Assembly: GCA_025602915.1 (NCBI GenBank)
Contig: JAHLJZ010000040.1
Span: forward strand, 124,001 to 188,000
Direction: 5' to 3'
DNA from: Paraphysoderma sedebokerense
Taxonomy: Eukaryota > Blastocladiomycota > Physodermatomycetes > Physodermatales > Physodermataceae
DNA: 64,000 nucleotides
The notes under the pieces were generated by a model. The model saw only the letters and a program-made list of their open reading frames with translations. It was not told the origin of the DNA and searched no databases. A program made the translations under genes and the position numbers. Shown here in pieces: positions 11,906 through 22,749 of this stretch (its first letter is position 1; each line of letters opens with the position of its first letter).

Positions 11906-13204
11906 TTACAACATCATGAGAGCACCCAATCCAAGGAGACCACTCAACATCCAGTTAGTGGCGAAAGCAGAAGCGGCTCCGCTACCGAGCTGTTTGAGGG
12001 ACATATCAGTAAGATTCGCGCAAGCAATTTTGGCACCGGATGCTATTTCATTCAAAAAATTGTAATTGAAGTTAGTAAATGTGACCCTAACGACTAAATA
12101 CAGATGTAATAGAGATTGTTTAATACGTACTGGCGTTGTGAATGACGATACTTTTGACGTCCCAAGTGTCGGCCCCAGGAAGGGTAGTATCAACGATAGT
12201 CCAGTTTTGGGTGTTGTTATCGCTATTTAAATGTTAACATTGAGTTTAGGTTAATTGCCTGTCAAGATGCGAAATAGAAAGGAGAGAGGGATATACCTTT
12301 TGAGGACTCCGTGTTTACCGGATAAATCACCAACTGCATGGATTAAAGGTTTCGAAGACATAAATTAGTCAATTAGCCGGAGTTGACGAGACAAAGGGAG
12401 AATGAAAAATAATAATATTCAAATTATTTCACAACGCGATACGAACCTTCATATGTAGTCTTGTCAGCGGAGGAGGGGGCTACAGCTAAAGAAATCGTGG
12501 AACGAAAAAAAAAATTGGTAAGCGCGATGTCACTTTGTAGCCTAAAATATTATATTTCGGTATCAAGAAGTAATCTAAGTGTCCTATATATCCGCGGTAG
12601 CAGGCACTTGAGCATGACTATCCCTTTGGCGCAGGACTTGCCAAAAGAGGCAAGTGGCCCACCACCGCGAGAGCAACTCCGGTCTCCATTTCGTTCACAG
12701 TAAGCTAATTATCGTTGATAACGAAACAAAGAGAAAGCATAAAAGAGGTAATAACATACTGTAATTTCCGCCAGGTGCTTTATTAGTGGGATCATAATGT
12801 CCACCAGTTGTATCACAAGTGGAGCTACTGGACACATCAAGTTTATGGAGATGCCATTTATAATTGGTTCCAGCGGGTACAGTGGTTTGGTTAACCATAA
12901 TTTTTGGTTGATCTGAAGTGGTAAAGTCCAACATAATATCCACAACGATGTTGGAGGTGCTGTTGTTAATGTTGGCGATGTACCTGAACACGAGGGTTCG
13001 CATTGAAAGAAGCAAATGTCATGTTAGATTTTCTGGGTATGCTTATTCTATTGCCATATAAGAACATATAAAACTGAATGAATATTAAAAGTAATACAAT
13101 AACAATTTCAGATATTACTTTTTGCCAGCTGTGGCAGGGGCCGCCAAGGAGGAAGATGCGGCGAGAAGGAGGAGAGCAAGGGTTGAGACGAAAGTAGCGT
13201 GCAT
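11906..13204 (-). CDS. GPI-anchored Cu-only superoxide dismutase-like protein
   Basis: The gene has six short exons. Exon 1 encodes a signal peptide (MHATFVSTLALLLLAASSSL). The fold-diagnostic pieces are KWHLHKLDVSSSS (copper His pair), CDTTGGHYDPTN (bridging-type His and disulfide Cys), GDLSGKHGVL and SIVIHNA...GAKIACANL (fourth copper His and second Cys). The His residues that bind zinc in Cu/Zn SOD are absent: the HG-P loop reads KAPGG, and the His before GDL is Tyr-Glu. This matches fungal extracellular Cu-only SODs (SOD5-like), which act on superoxide at the cell wall. A C-terminal hydrophobic stretch (LSGLLGLGALMML) after a small-residue region suggests a GPI anchor. All six exons join in frame with canonical sites. 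Confidence 0.88.
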
Positions 13205-14446
13205 TTTTGATAAAAGTCTGGGTGTTTATCTTTAAGGGGGAGATGTTAATAGTTGGGTCTGTTGTAGGTGATATTGATAACGAGGACAGATTTTATAAGG
13301 AGGACGGAACTCCGGATTTGGGACTCACGGGTGTCGAAGCGGTGGAGACGGAAGCGGAGATATCCCTATGGCACTCACAAAATGCATACCCTCGCCATTA
13401 CATAATCGTTTGTTGTCTGTTGACCGCAGTGGATGGGATGCCATGATCACTGTCATCACACGGGACACATAATACACAATTGACACATCAGAAAAGCCCA
13501 TTCATAATTCATAAAATCAAATCTGGTATTCTTCTTCTGAATCCTGAAAAGGTGTAATCGCCATTCCCCTCAACGACGCGTCCAATTGAGCGGATTTGCT
13601 TGCCTAACTGATCCCTGAAAAAGGTCGACCGTCTTCTGGAATCATGCATTATAAAGTATAAACTAAACTCTAGAATAATGACGGGGCATCTCTGGTCTTA
13701 AAAAAACGGAGATAACCATTCTGAGAGTCTTAAAATAGATAGTAAGAGATGGTGGATGGCAGCGTTATATGTATGTTCTGCGCTGTCATCTCTATGAAAA
13801 AGCGTCGAAAAAGCACAGTCAATCCTCTCCATCTTCCGCTGGAAGTTCCGCAGGCCGCAGCCCCGTGCTATTGTGTAATGTGTATTCAGTATTCACCGCT
13901 CCAACACGGATAGCATTCCTCAAATCCAGCGCATATAATCGACACTCTGGCAAAATAAAATTGAAGTTTCACTTTTCTCTATAAATATTTATCCAAAGCT
14001 AGTTCAGAGACGCTAATTCTTATGCACACTGCAGTTGTTTCAGGGGAAGAAATTCTCATTTCCTAGACTGTCGCAGAGTTCTCTAGATATAATCACGGTG
14101 GGTAGTTCCTAGTCATTATCCTAAAGTCACTGTCCGCTTTCATAAACGATGTGAAAATGGCGAATTTCGCAACAGTATTTCAATTGCGACCGATCAACTA
14201 CAATACATGCTTTGAAAGTCCGAACCGGGCATAGGATTCTACTTAAAAGCTATGGATCCCAGATATCTTAAAATTGGGATATATTCGCACTTTAATTTCA
14301 TTCCTTCATTCTTATTCTCATCAACTGTTGTACTTCCGAAATATAAGGGCACACGCAGCTGAGAGCAAAGTCCCGTCATGCGACTCACGCCACGAAGGAC
14401 ATTCATAGCTCTCAGCATCAATCTTTCGAGTCCAATAGCTGATAAA
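13205..14446. other. SOD upstream region and long gap before the F-box/LRR locus
   Basis: About 1.2 kb has only short, unconvincing frames. The first 250 bp would carry the SOD promoter. The stretch 14378-14446 is in frame with the next gene but precedes its F-box methionine. No RNA gene was recognised. Confidence 0.5.
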
Positions 14447-15530
14447 ATGTCGCAACTTCCAATTGATATTCTTCTTATTATTCCCGGCTTTCTTTCAAAT
14501 CATGATCTCAAATCAATTAGACTAGTTCATAGCATCTTCAATGACTCTTGCAGCAGAATCCTATTTCGGTCCATCAAATTCAAGGCTTCAAAGTTAGAGA
14601 AATGGGCTTCTTCGAAAAATAATAGATGGGAAGAACTAAATGCTTGTTCCTTTCTGCCATACGTCAGAAGTATGGAGATTTTTGGTAGAGGGACACATGA
14701 GCTATCGCTAATTTTATCAGAGCTACTCGATAGCAGGCTGGTTAACGTAGAAGAAATTAAATTCATTCGACCAAGTTCGTTCGATTTCGATGATTACAGA
14801 ATGCAGTATTATCTGCCGGCAACGATCAAAAAATTGACATTTCAGCGTTACCGTAGCATACCTCTCAGGCCGTATCCTGAAAACTTGGAAGAGCTGTCAG
14901 TGCCTAATTACTGCGATTATGAGCCCCTTCAATTACTTCCGCCCAAAATGAAACGACTTTGTCTAGCTAATTGCAATATGGAGTCGTTGCCACCTCTTCC
15001 CCAGTCACTCCGATATTTAGATGTACGGCTTGAGGACTCTTCCTGAACTTCCACCATTACTTCATACATTGAAATGGGGAAATGGCTGGCTGGAGAGTTT
15101 ACCGATTCTCCCAGAATCTATGCGTGTCCTTGAATTGCGAAATATTGTTAATATGAACATCACAGCGCTTCCATCCAATCTTGAAAATCTCACGGTCACT
15201 CATTCACGAACTTTTGCTCAAACTTGGCCGACACTTCCACCCAATTTGCTTTCACTTAGTCTCAACTACTGTGGTATTGTATGTATACCACAAAATTATT
15301 TGCCAGAAAATCTTCGTCTTTTAGATGTGTCAGATAATAGAATTGAGATCTTGCCGGAAATGCCGCCCTACTTGGAGGTTTTAAAATGTAATAATAACCA
15401 GCTTTTAGTATCGCCGAAGCTCACAAAATATCTCAAAACAGTAGAGCTAGAGGGCAACAGATTGAATGAAATCGAATCAGAGTCGCTGCTTATAGAATCT
15501 ATCAGTTGCGTGGCTGGATTGTGGAATTAG
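14447..15530 (+). pseudogene. F-box/LRR gene copy 1, frameshifted
   Basis: The first part encodes an F-box-like N-terminus (MSQLPIDILLIIPGFLSNHD, LKSIRLVHSIFND) followed by LP-rich leucine-rich repeats. It continues to about 15046, where the frame ends. A second frame overlapping from about 15021 continues the same repeat pattern (LRTLPELPPLLHTLKWGNGW ... LPESMRVLELRNI ... LPPNLLSLSLNYCGI) to a stop at 15530. A plus/minus one-base change near 15020-15046 therefore separates the two halves. Aligning by eye with copy 2 (16450-17949), which keeps one frame through SLRYIDI and onward, supports this. No GT-AG intron fits the junction. F-box/LRR proteins usually bring substrates to SCF ubiquitin ligases. 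It could be a decaying paralogue or a local sequence error. Confidence 0.7.
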
Positions 15531-15699
15531 TGCCGGGAGGTAACGTTCTCTACCTGTATCGTAAATATCTCAAAACATTAGAGCTAGAGGGCAACAGATT
15601 GAATGAAATCGAATCAGAGTCGCTGCTTATAGAATCTATCAGTTGCGTGGCTGGATTGTGGAATTAGTGCCGGGAGGTAACGTTCTCTACCTGTATCGA
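15426..15699 (+). repeat. 137-bp tandem duplication at the 3' end of F-box/LRR copy 1
   Basis: Bases 15426-15562 and 15563-15699 are near-identical head-to-tail copies of 137 bp. They differ in only one or a few positions (for example acagtag against acattag). The unit spans the last coding repeat, the stop codon and about 30 bp downstream, so the second copy lies after the stop and is probably untranslated. The near-identity implies a recent event. Confidence 0.92.
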
Positions 15700-16449
15700 C
15701 GAAAGTTCAGCAAATTGCGTGATAATAATTACCTGTTATTTTACTATATGGATCATTGTGTAAAAAGGATATATATTTTTGGAACATGTGAATGCATTTT
15801 AAGCCCTATATTTCCACTATAATGCAGGCCCAACACGAAATTGTCTAGAAAGCACATATTTGCTTATTAATTCCAGTAATCCATTCCACACAGTCAACGA
15901 TTAGTTTGAATCTTTAGATCGTGTTTTTTTTTTGCTTTTACGTAAATTCATAGAGAAGTCATGGAAAATTTTCTTGTTTATTTTCCTATTCACAAATAAC
16001 TTGTAAGTGTCTATAACTCCAATCTCATCTTCGTCATAAAGTTGATATTGGTATATGTTTGAGATTTTGAGCTGTATCTTGCTATATTATCCTGGAATTC
16101 CATCAGGTTCGCATAAATCAGAACATATAGAATGGAGAGCAACGAGAGCTCTTTGGAGTTAAGTGCTGGGTGCTTCTGAGCAGAACCAGTCAAAACCCTA
16201 CCATGCTGCGTCGCAAGGAAGTTGACTCATTGAGATTCCACTGATACATACTTTAGTAGATTTATAAATATATTTATTGGCACAGTTTGAAACGGGAAAT
16301 ATGTCCACAATTTCGCTATTCCTCAATCTAGATTACATGCGCGACATTTCATTTCAATTTCACGCCAGGCCGTTTCGTATGCTAACAATGTCCAGTAATG
16401 TATTCCTAACATTTTCAGGTAACATCACCCAATAAGTATATCCTACTTC
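15700..16449. other. Spacer between F-box/LRR copies
   Basis: A 750-bp AT-rich stretch has no convincing coding frame. It contains a short T-run near 15925. It should include the promoter of the downstream F-box/LRR gene. Confidence 0.5.
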
Positions 16450-17949
16450 ATGCTACGACTACCTCGAGAAATAGTTGATCAAATTGTCTCTGAGCTTTCA
16501 AAAGATGACCTCAAATCACTCAGGTTGGTCCACCGCATGTTCAACGTACCTTGCCGAGAAATTATCTTTCGGTCTATAACATTCTCCACCTCACAGTTAG
16601 CAGAATTGTATGCTAAGGGACATCGATGGATGGAGTTGGAAAAGTCTTCCTTCTCGATGGATGTTCGAAGTCTGCATATAAAAAGACATGAGGAAGACTT
16701 ATTACCGCCCGCTTTATCCAGTGTCCTTGACAAGTTGATTAACGTTGAAGAAATTAATTTCAGTCGTGGTAGCACCGAAGCGAATGGTCTTCAGTATACC
16801 TTGCCAGTAACGCTAAAAAAATTGTCAATTCGAGGCCCAATATCCATACCATTAAAGTCGTATCCTGAAAACTTGCAAGACCTAACCGTTCAGTGCGCCT
16901 TTACTCATAAGTTGCAGTTTCCTCCAAAACTCGAAAGACTATGTATGATTTTTACTGGCGTTTTGAGACTGAAACATTTTCCCCAGTCACTCCGTTATAT
17001 CGATATCAGCGCAATAAAAACCTGCCGTCCGTGCACTCTTCCCGTGCTTCCGTCATCCCTCCACACTCTCAAACTGGCTTGTGGAGCTTTGGATAACCTT
17101 CTTACCTTACCAGAATCTCTTCGTGTCCTTGAAATCCAAAATTTCAAAACAAAACTTCCAAAACTTCCACAAAACCTGCATACATTCTCATTAGCTTATT
17201 ACAGCAACATGGAATTTTTTCCCCAATATTTTCTCCCTCATAGTCTTCGTATATTGAAATTATCGCATACCGAAATAACGAGGTTGCCCGAATTACCTCC
17301 AGCACTAGAAGTTCTTGATTGTAAGCGAATTCCAATATCGGAATTACCGAAATTACCGACATCTCTACGGTCACTTTGCTTCTATGAGTGCAATATTAAT
17401 TACATACCACCAAATTATTTCCCAAATGGCCTTCGTCACTTAGATTTGTCACGTAATCAAATTACGAATTTGCCTGACTTACCTCCGAAATTAGAGGTTT
17501 TGGATTGTAAGCTAAATCCAATAACGGAATTCCCAAAACTCCCGAATACTTTACAGTCACTTTGCTTCTCTGAGTGCAATATTGAATACATACCACCGAA
17601 TTATCTCCCATATGGTCTTCGAAGTTTAAATTTATCATGTAATCAAATTACCAATCTGCCTGGTTTACCTCCGAAATTAGAGACTTTAAGGATTAACGGA
17701 AATCAAAACCTGGAATTGCCCAAGCTACCGGAGTCTCTACGATCACTTGATTTTTATGGCAGCAAAATTAGATACATACCACCGAATTATTTCCCGGATG
17801 GTCTTCGTCACTTAGATTTATCATGGAATGAAATTGGCAGATTGCCCGATTTACCACCGAAATTAAAGGTTTTAAAAGTTAACGGAAATCCAAACCTGGA
17901 ATTACCAAAACTCCCAAAGACATTAAATATATTGAAATGTGAAATATAA
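16450..17949 (+). CDS. F-box/leucine-rich-repeat protein copy 2, intact
   Basis: A single-exon gene of 499 codons encodes an F-box-like start (LPREIVDQIVSELSKDDLKS, LRLVHRMFNVPC) and then LRRs. The LRRs are of the unusual LP-x-LP-x-x-L type, like those of bacterial IpaH-type and some protist proteins. The last 210 residues are a superrepeat of about 62 residues (186 bp) present about 3.5 times. Each unit carries LPPKLEVL, LPKLP-SLRSL, YIPPNYFP-GLR and L-LS-NQI-LPD blocks. The likely role is substrate recognition for an SCF ubiquitin ligase; this is inferred from domain order only. The protein is cytosolic or nuclear, with no signal peptide or membrane segment. It is a close paralogue of the frameshifted upstream copy and shares its F-box and repeat grammar. 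Confidence 0.85.
   Translation: MLRLPREIVDQIVSELSKDDLKSLRLVHRMFNVPCREIIFRSITFSTSQLAELYAKGHRWMELEKSSFSMDVRSLHIKRHEEDLLPPALSSVLDKLINVEEINFSRGSTEANGLQYTLPVTLKKLSIRGPISIPLKSYPENLQDLTVQCAFTHKLQFPPKLERLCMIFTGVLRLKHFPQSLRYIDISAIKTCRPCTLPVLPSSLHTLKLACGALDNLLTLPESLRVLEIQNFKTKLPKLPQNLHTFSLAYYSNMEFFPQYFLPHSLRILKLSHTEITRLPELPPALEVLDCKRIPISELPKLPTSLRSLCFYECNINYIPPNYFPNGLRHLDLSRNQITNLPDLPPKLEVLDCKLNPITEFPKLPNTLQSLCFSECNIEYIPPNYLPYGLRSLNLSCNQITNLPGLPPKLETLRINGNQNLELPKLPESLRSLDFYGSKIRYIPPNYFPDGLRHLDLSWNEIGRLPDLPPKLKVLKVNGNPNLELPKLPKTLNILKCEI
17293..17940 (+). repeat. Internal 186-bp coding superrepeat (about 3.5 copies)
   Basis: Within the F-box/LRR gene, segments beginning near 17293, 17479 and 17665, with a shorter fourth near 17851, repeat at a 186-bp spacing. 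Each encodes three LRRs. Divergence between units is moderate at DNA level, consistent with expansion inside the gene followed by drift. Confidence 0.8.
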
Positions 17950-18310
17950 GTGGGACAGATAGTTCTCTAGATTCACTTTTTATCTAAAGGCATCTAGCAA
18001 ATGTAGTTTCAGATTGTGGGTAAGAGATAGTGGGACTCACGTACAAATACGGAACTAATGGATGAATTGGATCATGTACGTAATTGGCAGTGTTCATCGT
18101 GATTTAGATTTGTCATATGATATCGAAGAATTGGCCGACCTACCTCCCAAAAACATTGAAAATATTACAATTTGCAATCATAAGGGGGACAGATAGCTCT
18201 TTAGATTCACCTTCTATCTGACGGCTTTTAGCAAGTGAAGTTCGAGGTAATGCGTTAATACGGGAGATACGTTGCAGGACTTGTAAATACGGAACTAACG
18301 GATAGATGAA
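17950..18310 (+). repeat. Diverged duplication of the F-box/LRR 3' end (decayed LRR tail)
   Basis: The sequence after the stop (gggacagatagttctctag..., about 17951-18066) recurs in diverged form at about 18184-18308 (gggacagatagctctttag...). Between the copies, 18090-18183 still reads like the last LRR unit of the gene (cttagatttgtcat-type core, then GAATTGGCCGACCTACCTCC). The segment is therefore a duplicated terminal LRR plus 3' flank that has lost a usable long frame. It is a gene remnant rather than a gene. Confidence 0.75.
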
Positions 18311-18696
18311 GCAGATTGGCACGGTGTAAAAATAAAAGCGCGGTGTAACAGTTAAAGTTTCATGATAACAAATTTCATTTTCATTGCTACAAGGTCATGT
18401 TAATTAACAAATAGTGACCACTTTCCGAATGATAAGATCCGGGATTCTGCAAACCCCCATTCATAAAATATTCAGTCATGAAATCAAGAATAAATTATTG
18501 TCTTTGTGAATTGATATTGAATAATAATTTACATTTAGTCATGATATATTTTGTATGTTAAAATCAATTAAATACAACAGAGTCCCTAAATTAGCGGTGA
18601 ATCGTCATTTACAAAATTATTTACAATACCACCGAATCTATCGACAACGCGTTCACTTTATCTCCGACTATTCTTGAACTTGATGTCTCACTCTCT

Positions 18697-20748
18697 TTAT
18701 GAATTTCTCGCCGCCTTGCTTTTTAACCTCCGATCTAATATCTCTGAAACTGTATTCGCAATATTGAAATGGGTTTGTTGGCAACGGTACATTGTGTTTT
18801 CGTGGTAATGTAGAGTTACCATGAATGTTTCGAACCAAGTTAGGTTACCTGTAAACGTATTCAAAATAAGAAAGCGGTTGGAATTGTAATGGTTAATTGA
18901 TGGTTGAAAGTTGAACCATTGAGACGAGATAATTGGAGTGTAAGAAAGGAAGTAAAAATAGGTACATGATAAATGAGACATGGGTACGATTTCATCGTGC
19001 CGTAGTGTCCCCGCCAAGGATTGCAATAGATTTTGCATATTCAAGTTGTTCAAGTCCTGTAAGATAATAATCCGCTAGTTAAGACCTTGATTAATTCCGT
19101 CCCTGAAAAGTACAACTCTGGTACAAACCCCTTTAGCCAACAACTGGTTCATGTCATTTTTCTGCTTCACCCTCAACATCTCTTTCTTGACACGTTGTGC
19201 TTCAATTTTAACTCTTAACTGACCGGCTCTATCAGCTTCTGTTGCTTCATCAATATTTTGACAGATGACTCCAATAAATAAATTTGTGAAAATGAAGTTC
19301 CCGATAAACATAAATACAACTGAAAACCATTCGCTCCCGACGAATCCACGTTGAGTAAGTGACTGCTGTGGATCAGTCCAGTTTGAAGCCTGTAATAACC
19401 CAAGTAATTATTATCATTATTATTTCCGTTGTGTTTCCTGAGCTAGTCATTAAGAAACTCATACCGTCACATATAACAACAACGACATGAACGCGTTGCC
19501 TAAAGTTCCCCAATTCTCTTTATCACCTTTCAATTCATCGACGCCGAATAGATAATACCCCATCACCGCAAACAAGAACATAATGCAGACTAAACAAGCT
19601 ATAATGTCCAATACATTCTTTCGTAATGTTCTCAACAATGCGTTTACTATCACTTGTAGTCTGCGTATCGAAGCAATTGATCGAAAGGAGCGTAAGGCAC
19701 GCAACGCTGTTTGTGTAGAAAAAGGTTACATTCATATATCGTGACGGAAGCAGTTTCTTAGGTTATCTCTCACAAAGGCAAAATAGAACTTGAAAAGAGA
19801 AAAGAGTTGTACATTTGAATACTTTTAAGAAAGCCACATTCCCCAATTCCAAGCTAAACAGCGTGAGGAGCCATTGAATCCATGTAATCGATAAAACAAA
19901 GAAATCAAATCGATTGTATGAACTTCTCCAGTATCTTTTAGGCTCTACATATATCTTGAGGACAAATTCGATCGTGTATATCGATAGAAATATACCTAGG
20001 TGTCATGGTTTGTCACGGCTTTAGGGGACAGAACACACTTGAAAACGTAAATAGATGGAGATAAAAGACGTTACCGTCTAAATATAAACCCCACGTTTGG
20101 TCTTCGGATGGTAACGATGCTTCTATCGCTATGATGACACAGTTCACAAAAATGACGAATAAAATAAAAGAATTGAAAGTCCGCGACTGTACTCCAGAAC
20201 ATGCAATTAATGCCCCGATCCACACCGTCAAAAAAGAATGCAATCCGAAGATGGTGTTTGTCAATTCTACATTCTAAAGTACCAAAATCAAATGAATACA
20301 ATACCGTTACAATCAGCCTTACAAATCTTGTGGTCTCGTTCCGTGTCGGACTTTCGATAGGACGAATCGGTAGTATCGGCAAACTATGATTGATTTGGTC
20401 ATCCCTAAACCACATATAAATCAACAACTCATCAATATATTTTGATTCAAATTTGTTATCTCTCTACAGATTCTGATCACTCATGACAGATGAACTCGAG
20501 AAAAGTAAAGATTTTCCAACGGATTTTCATTTCTAAGTTCTGTCCCTTGTTCGATTGATATCGAATCTATAGCAGAGGACTAGACTATCACAATTGTATT
20601 TTTAAACAGAAGTTAATTTTTCTTACTTTCTTATCGGTGGTTGTCCTTTTCGTTGAATCTCCGCATGTAGCCTTAACGCTCTACCAATCGTTTTCTGACT
20701 CCATCCCCCGAAATTTGGTGTTTTCAGGGTTGAACTGAAAGGAGGCAT
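18697..20748 (-). CDS. CatSper3-like voltage-gated cation channel subunit
   Basis: This is a single-domain, six-helix voltage-gated channel subunit of about 400 residues, split over about eight exons. Start is MPPFSSTLKTPNFGGWSQ. Helices include S1 (TFNSFILFVIFVNCVIIAI), S2-S3 (YTIEFVLKIYVEPKRYW, FDFFVLSITWIQWLLTLF) and an S4 with Arg at every third position (LRALRSFRSIASIRRLQ). S5 reads VLDIIACLVCIMFLFAVMGY, and S6 is FMFIGNFIFTNLFIGVICQN. A coiled C-terminus (LQSLAGTLRHDEIVPMSHL, HYHENTMYRCQQTHF) aligns with human CATSPER3. In mammals CatSper1-4 form the alkaline- and Ca-dependent sperm flagellar channel. Here the role would be the zoospore flagellum (inference). The pore reads YVT-ASNW, so the acidic residue of the usual T-x-D-x-W filter is Ser. 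The intron lies exactly at the filter (after YVT). Confidence 0.88.
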
Positions 20749-21254
20749 CACACAGAATCTAATGCCGTAATAATATAGTCAGACGCAATGGGTGTAGATA
20801 TTGAGAAGAGAAGGAGGAGACAACTGAGTAAGAGTGATTGAGTTGGTTGGCTGAAAATCAAAGTCAAAGGTGAAGAATGCAAATCCGAACTGTCGGTTTG
20901 CGTTCTGGATGCACAGCTTCAAACATAGATGGAATTTGATTTCATTATCCGCATGAAGCAAGGGAGGAAGTAGGGTTACGCATGTTATAATTTTCATTAA
21001 AATTGTCTTTATAATTTGATCTGAGAACATCATTTACCCGGAACGGGTTATACATTGCCAACTAACCACTGACGCAAAAATTAGGAATATAGAATGTACA
21101 GGCATATAAATTAAACAGATGGAACTGGTTTGGCACCAAAATAAGAAGAAGTGGGTATCAGGATTAAATGAGTTGCGCCTATCAAATGAGAGAAGACAAA
21201 ATCAATTGAATAAGAGAGAACCGTCAGTCCAACATCCAGCGGTCATCTTACCTC
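20749..21254. other. Spacer between G-alpha and CatSper3-like genes
   Basis: About 500 bp lie upstream of the channel gene and downstream of the G-alpha stop. Frames here are short and show no family resemblance. It should contain the channel promoter. Confidence 0.5.
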
Positions 21255-22749
21255 TCAATACACTATACCCACCGCTGCTAAATTCGTCTGTATTATAATC
21301 TTGTTCACAGTTGCAAGGACAACTTTGATCTGATTCGTATCAGTAGCCCAAGTATAATGCACGTAAAGTTTTCTATCTTTCACACGATTCACGGCCATAA
21401 ATTTCTTTGCAAAAAATTTACAAGCTGTTGAAAAGTCAGGAGGACCTACAGGAAATATGGAGCGTTAGTATGATACTTGTAGTCATCCAAAGTCATTAGA
21501 CTCAAGAGAGATCATTCACCTGTGAAATCCGGGAAATACTTTTCGATCGGTGACTTTGATATTTTGACCTAAAAAATACGGATAAGTACTGATTCAATCA
21601 ACGTACAGGCAATATCCAAACCTTCAATATATCGATTTTGTTAAGAAAGATGATGATAGACTTTTTCTCCAATAATTTGTTATTGGAAATATCTTCAAAG
21701 ACGCATAACGCGTCGTGGATCCGATTGACATTGACATCCTCGGCCATTACTTGATCGTACGAGGCAACAGAAACGACAAATAGAATAGCATTCGCATCAT
21801 CAAAGAATGGAACCTGTAGTATCGAATTGATCGATGAGTCCCAGAACATTGGTTACTTCAAATAATAGCCCTACAAACCCATGTATGCCGCTCGCCACGC
21901 TTTCCGGCGACATCGAATACTCGATAGTGAACTCCATCCATCAATAAACGAGTCTCAGTCACGGCAGATGTAGCCATTCGAGCTCGCAGAATATCCTGGT
22001 CTGTTGGTCGAAAACTCGGATCAAATATTCTTTCAGTCGCATTGAGAAAACTGGAGCCGAGGTGTCAGTGATTAGAACCGACGGAAGGAATGGAGATGGC
22101 ATAGTTTATCGAATGAATTGGGACTTACTATTCAGCGCTATCAAGACAAGAGAATTCATTTGACCGTTGTAAAATTCCCTTTATATTGGGATCGTTCCAC
22201 AGTGAGAGCACAGCGTCTTTCAGTTCGGGAGTAATGGACGGTTTTTTCAATAGCTCCGGAGACAGGGACATGATAAGGGTGATATGGTCCTGTGTAATAG
22301 AGCTTGTTGAATTTAGTTGCTCTTTACCTGGAGGCGAGGAAATGGACTCACTTTGTTTTCCGGCAGTGCAGTAACGTTGAACTTTCCGGATGCCTTGACA
22401 ATGGAATGTATGGACTCGAATAGATTGGATAGAATGACGGGTTTCCAAAGTTCCTCTCTTTCTGTTTCAGACGTTAAAGAGCCTGCATGGATTAATTTCA
22501 TCTGTTTTCTAGATAAGGAGAAAATAGCCGAAAAACAAACATGTCCCATTCATTAGTCGCAAAGAAAGCATGGATACGAAGGGAGTAAGCAACCCACAAT
22601 ATAGTCGACTTTCCGCTTTCGGAAGTCCCTAGCAGCAGGAGCTTTCTGTATTTAGCCAATTCTTTTGCCTCTTCTTTCAACCATTTGTCTATTTTCTGCG
22701 AATTTTGCTTAGCCTCCTTTGGTGTGAGCCGCGACTTTAACGAGTCCAT
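21255..22749 (-). CDS. Divergent heterotrimeric G-protein alpha subunit
   Basis: The start is MDSLKSRLTPKEAKQ. The P-loop LLLLGTSESGKSTI is followed across an intron by LKQMKLIHAGSL, the canonical G-alpha switch into the helical domain. The helical domain, Arg-finger/switch I (LRARMATSAVTET, keeping the Arg and the Mg-binding Thr), DAxAILFVVSVASYD and FLNKIDIL (NKxD) follow. Switch II reads DVAGKRGERHTW instead of DVGGQRSERKKW, so the catalytic Gln is Lys and the first Gly is Ala. The guanine-ring motif TCAT is TWAT (HYTWATDTNQIK). The C-terminus ends NLAAVGIVY. There are about eight exons. An N-terminal myristoylation Gly2 is absent (MDS). GTP binding looks possible, but hydrolysis by the usual mechanism does not (inference). 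It transduces receptor signals in conventional family members. Confidence 0.87.
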
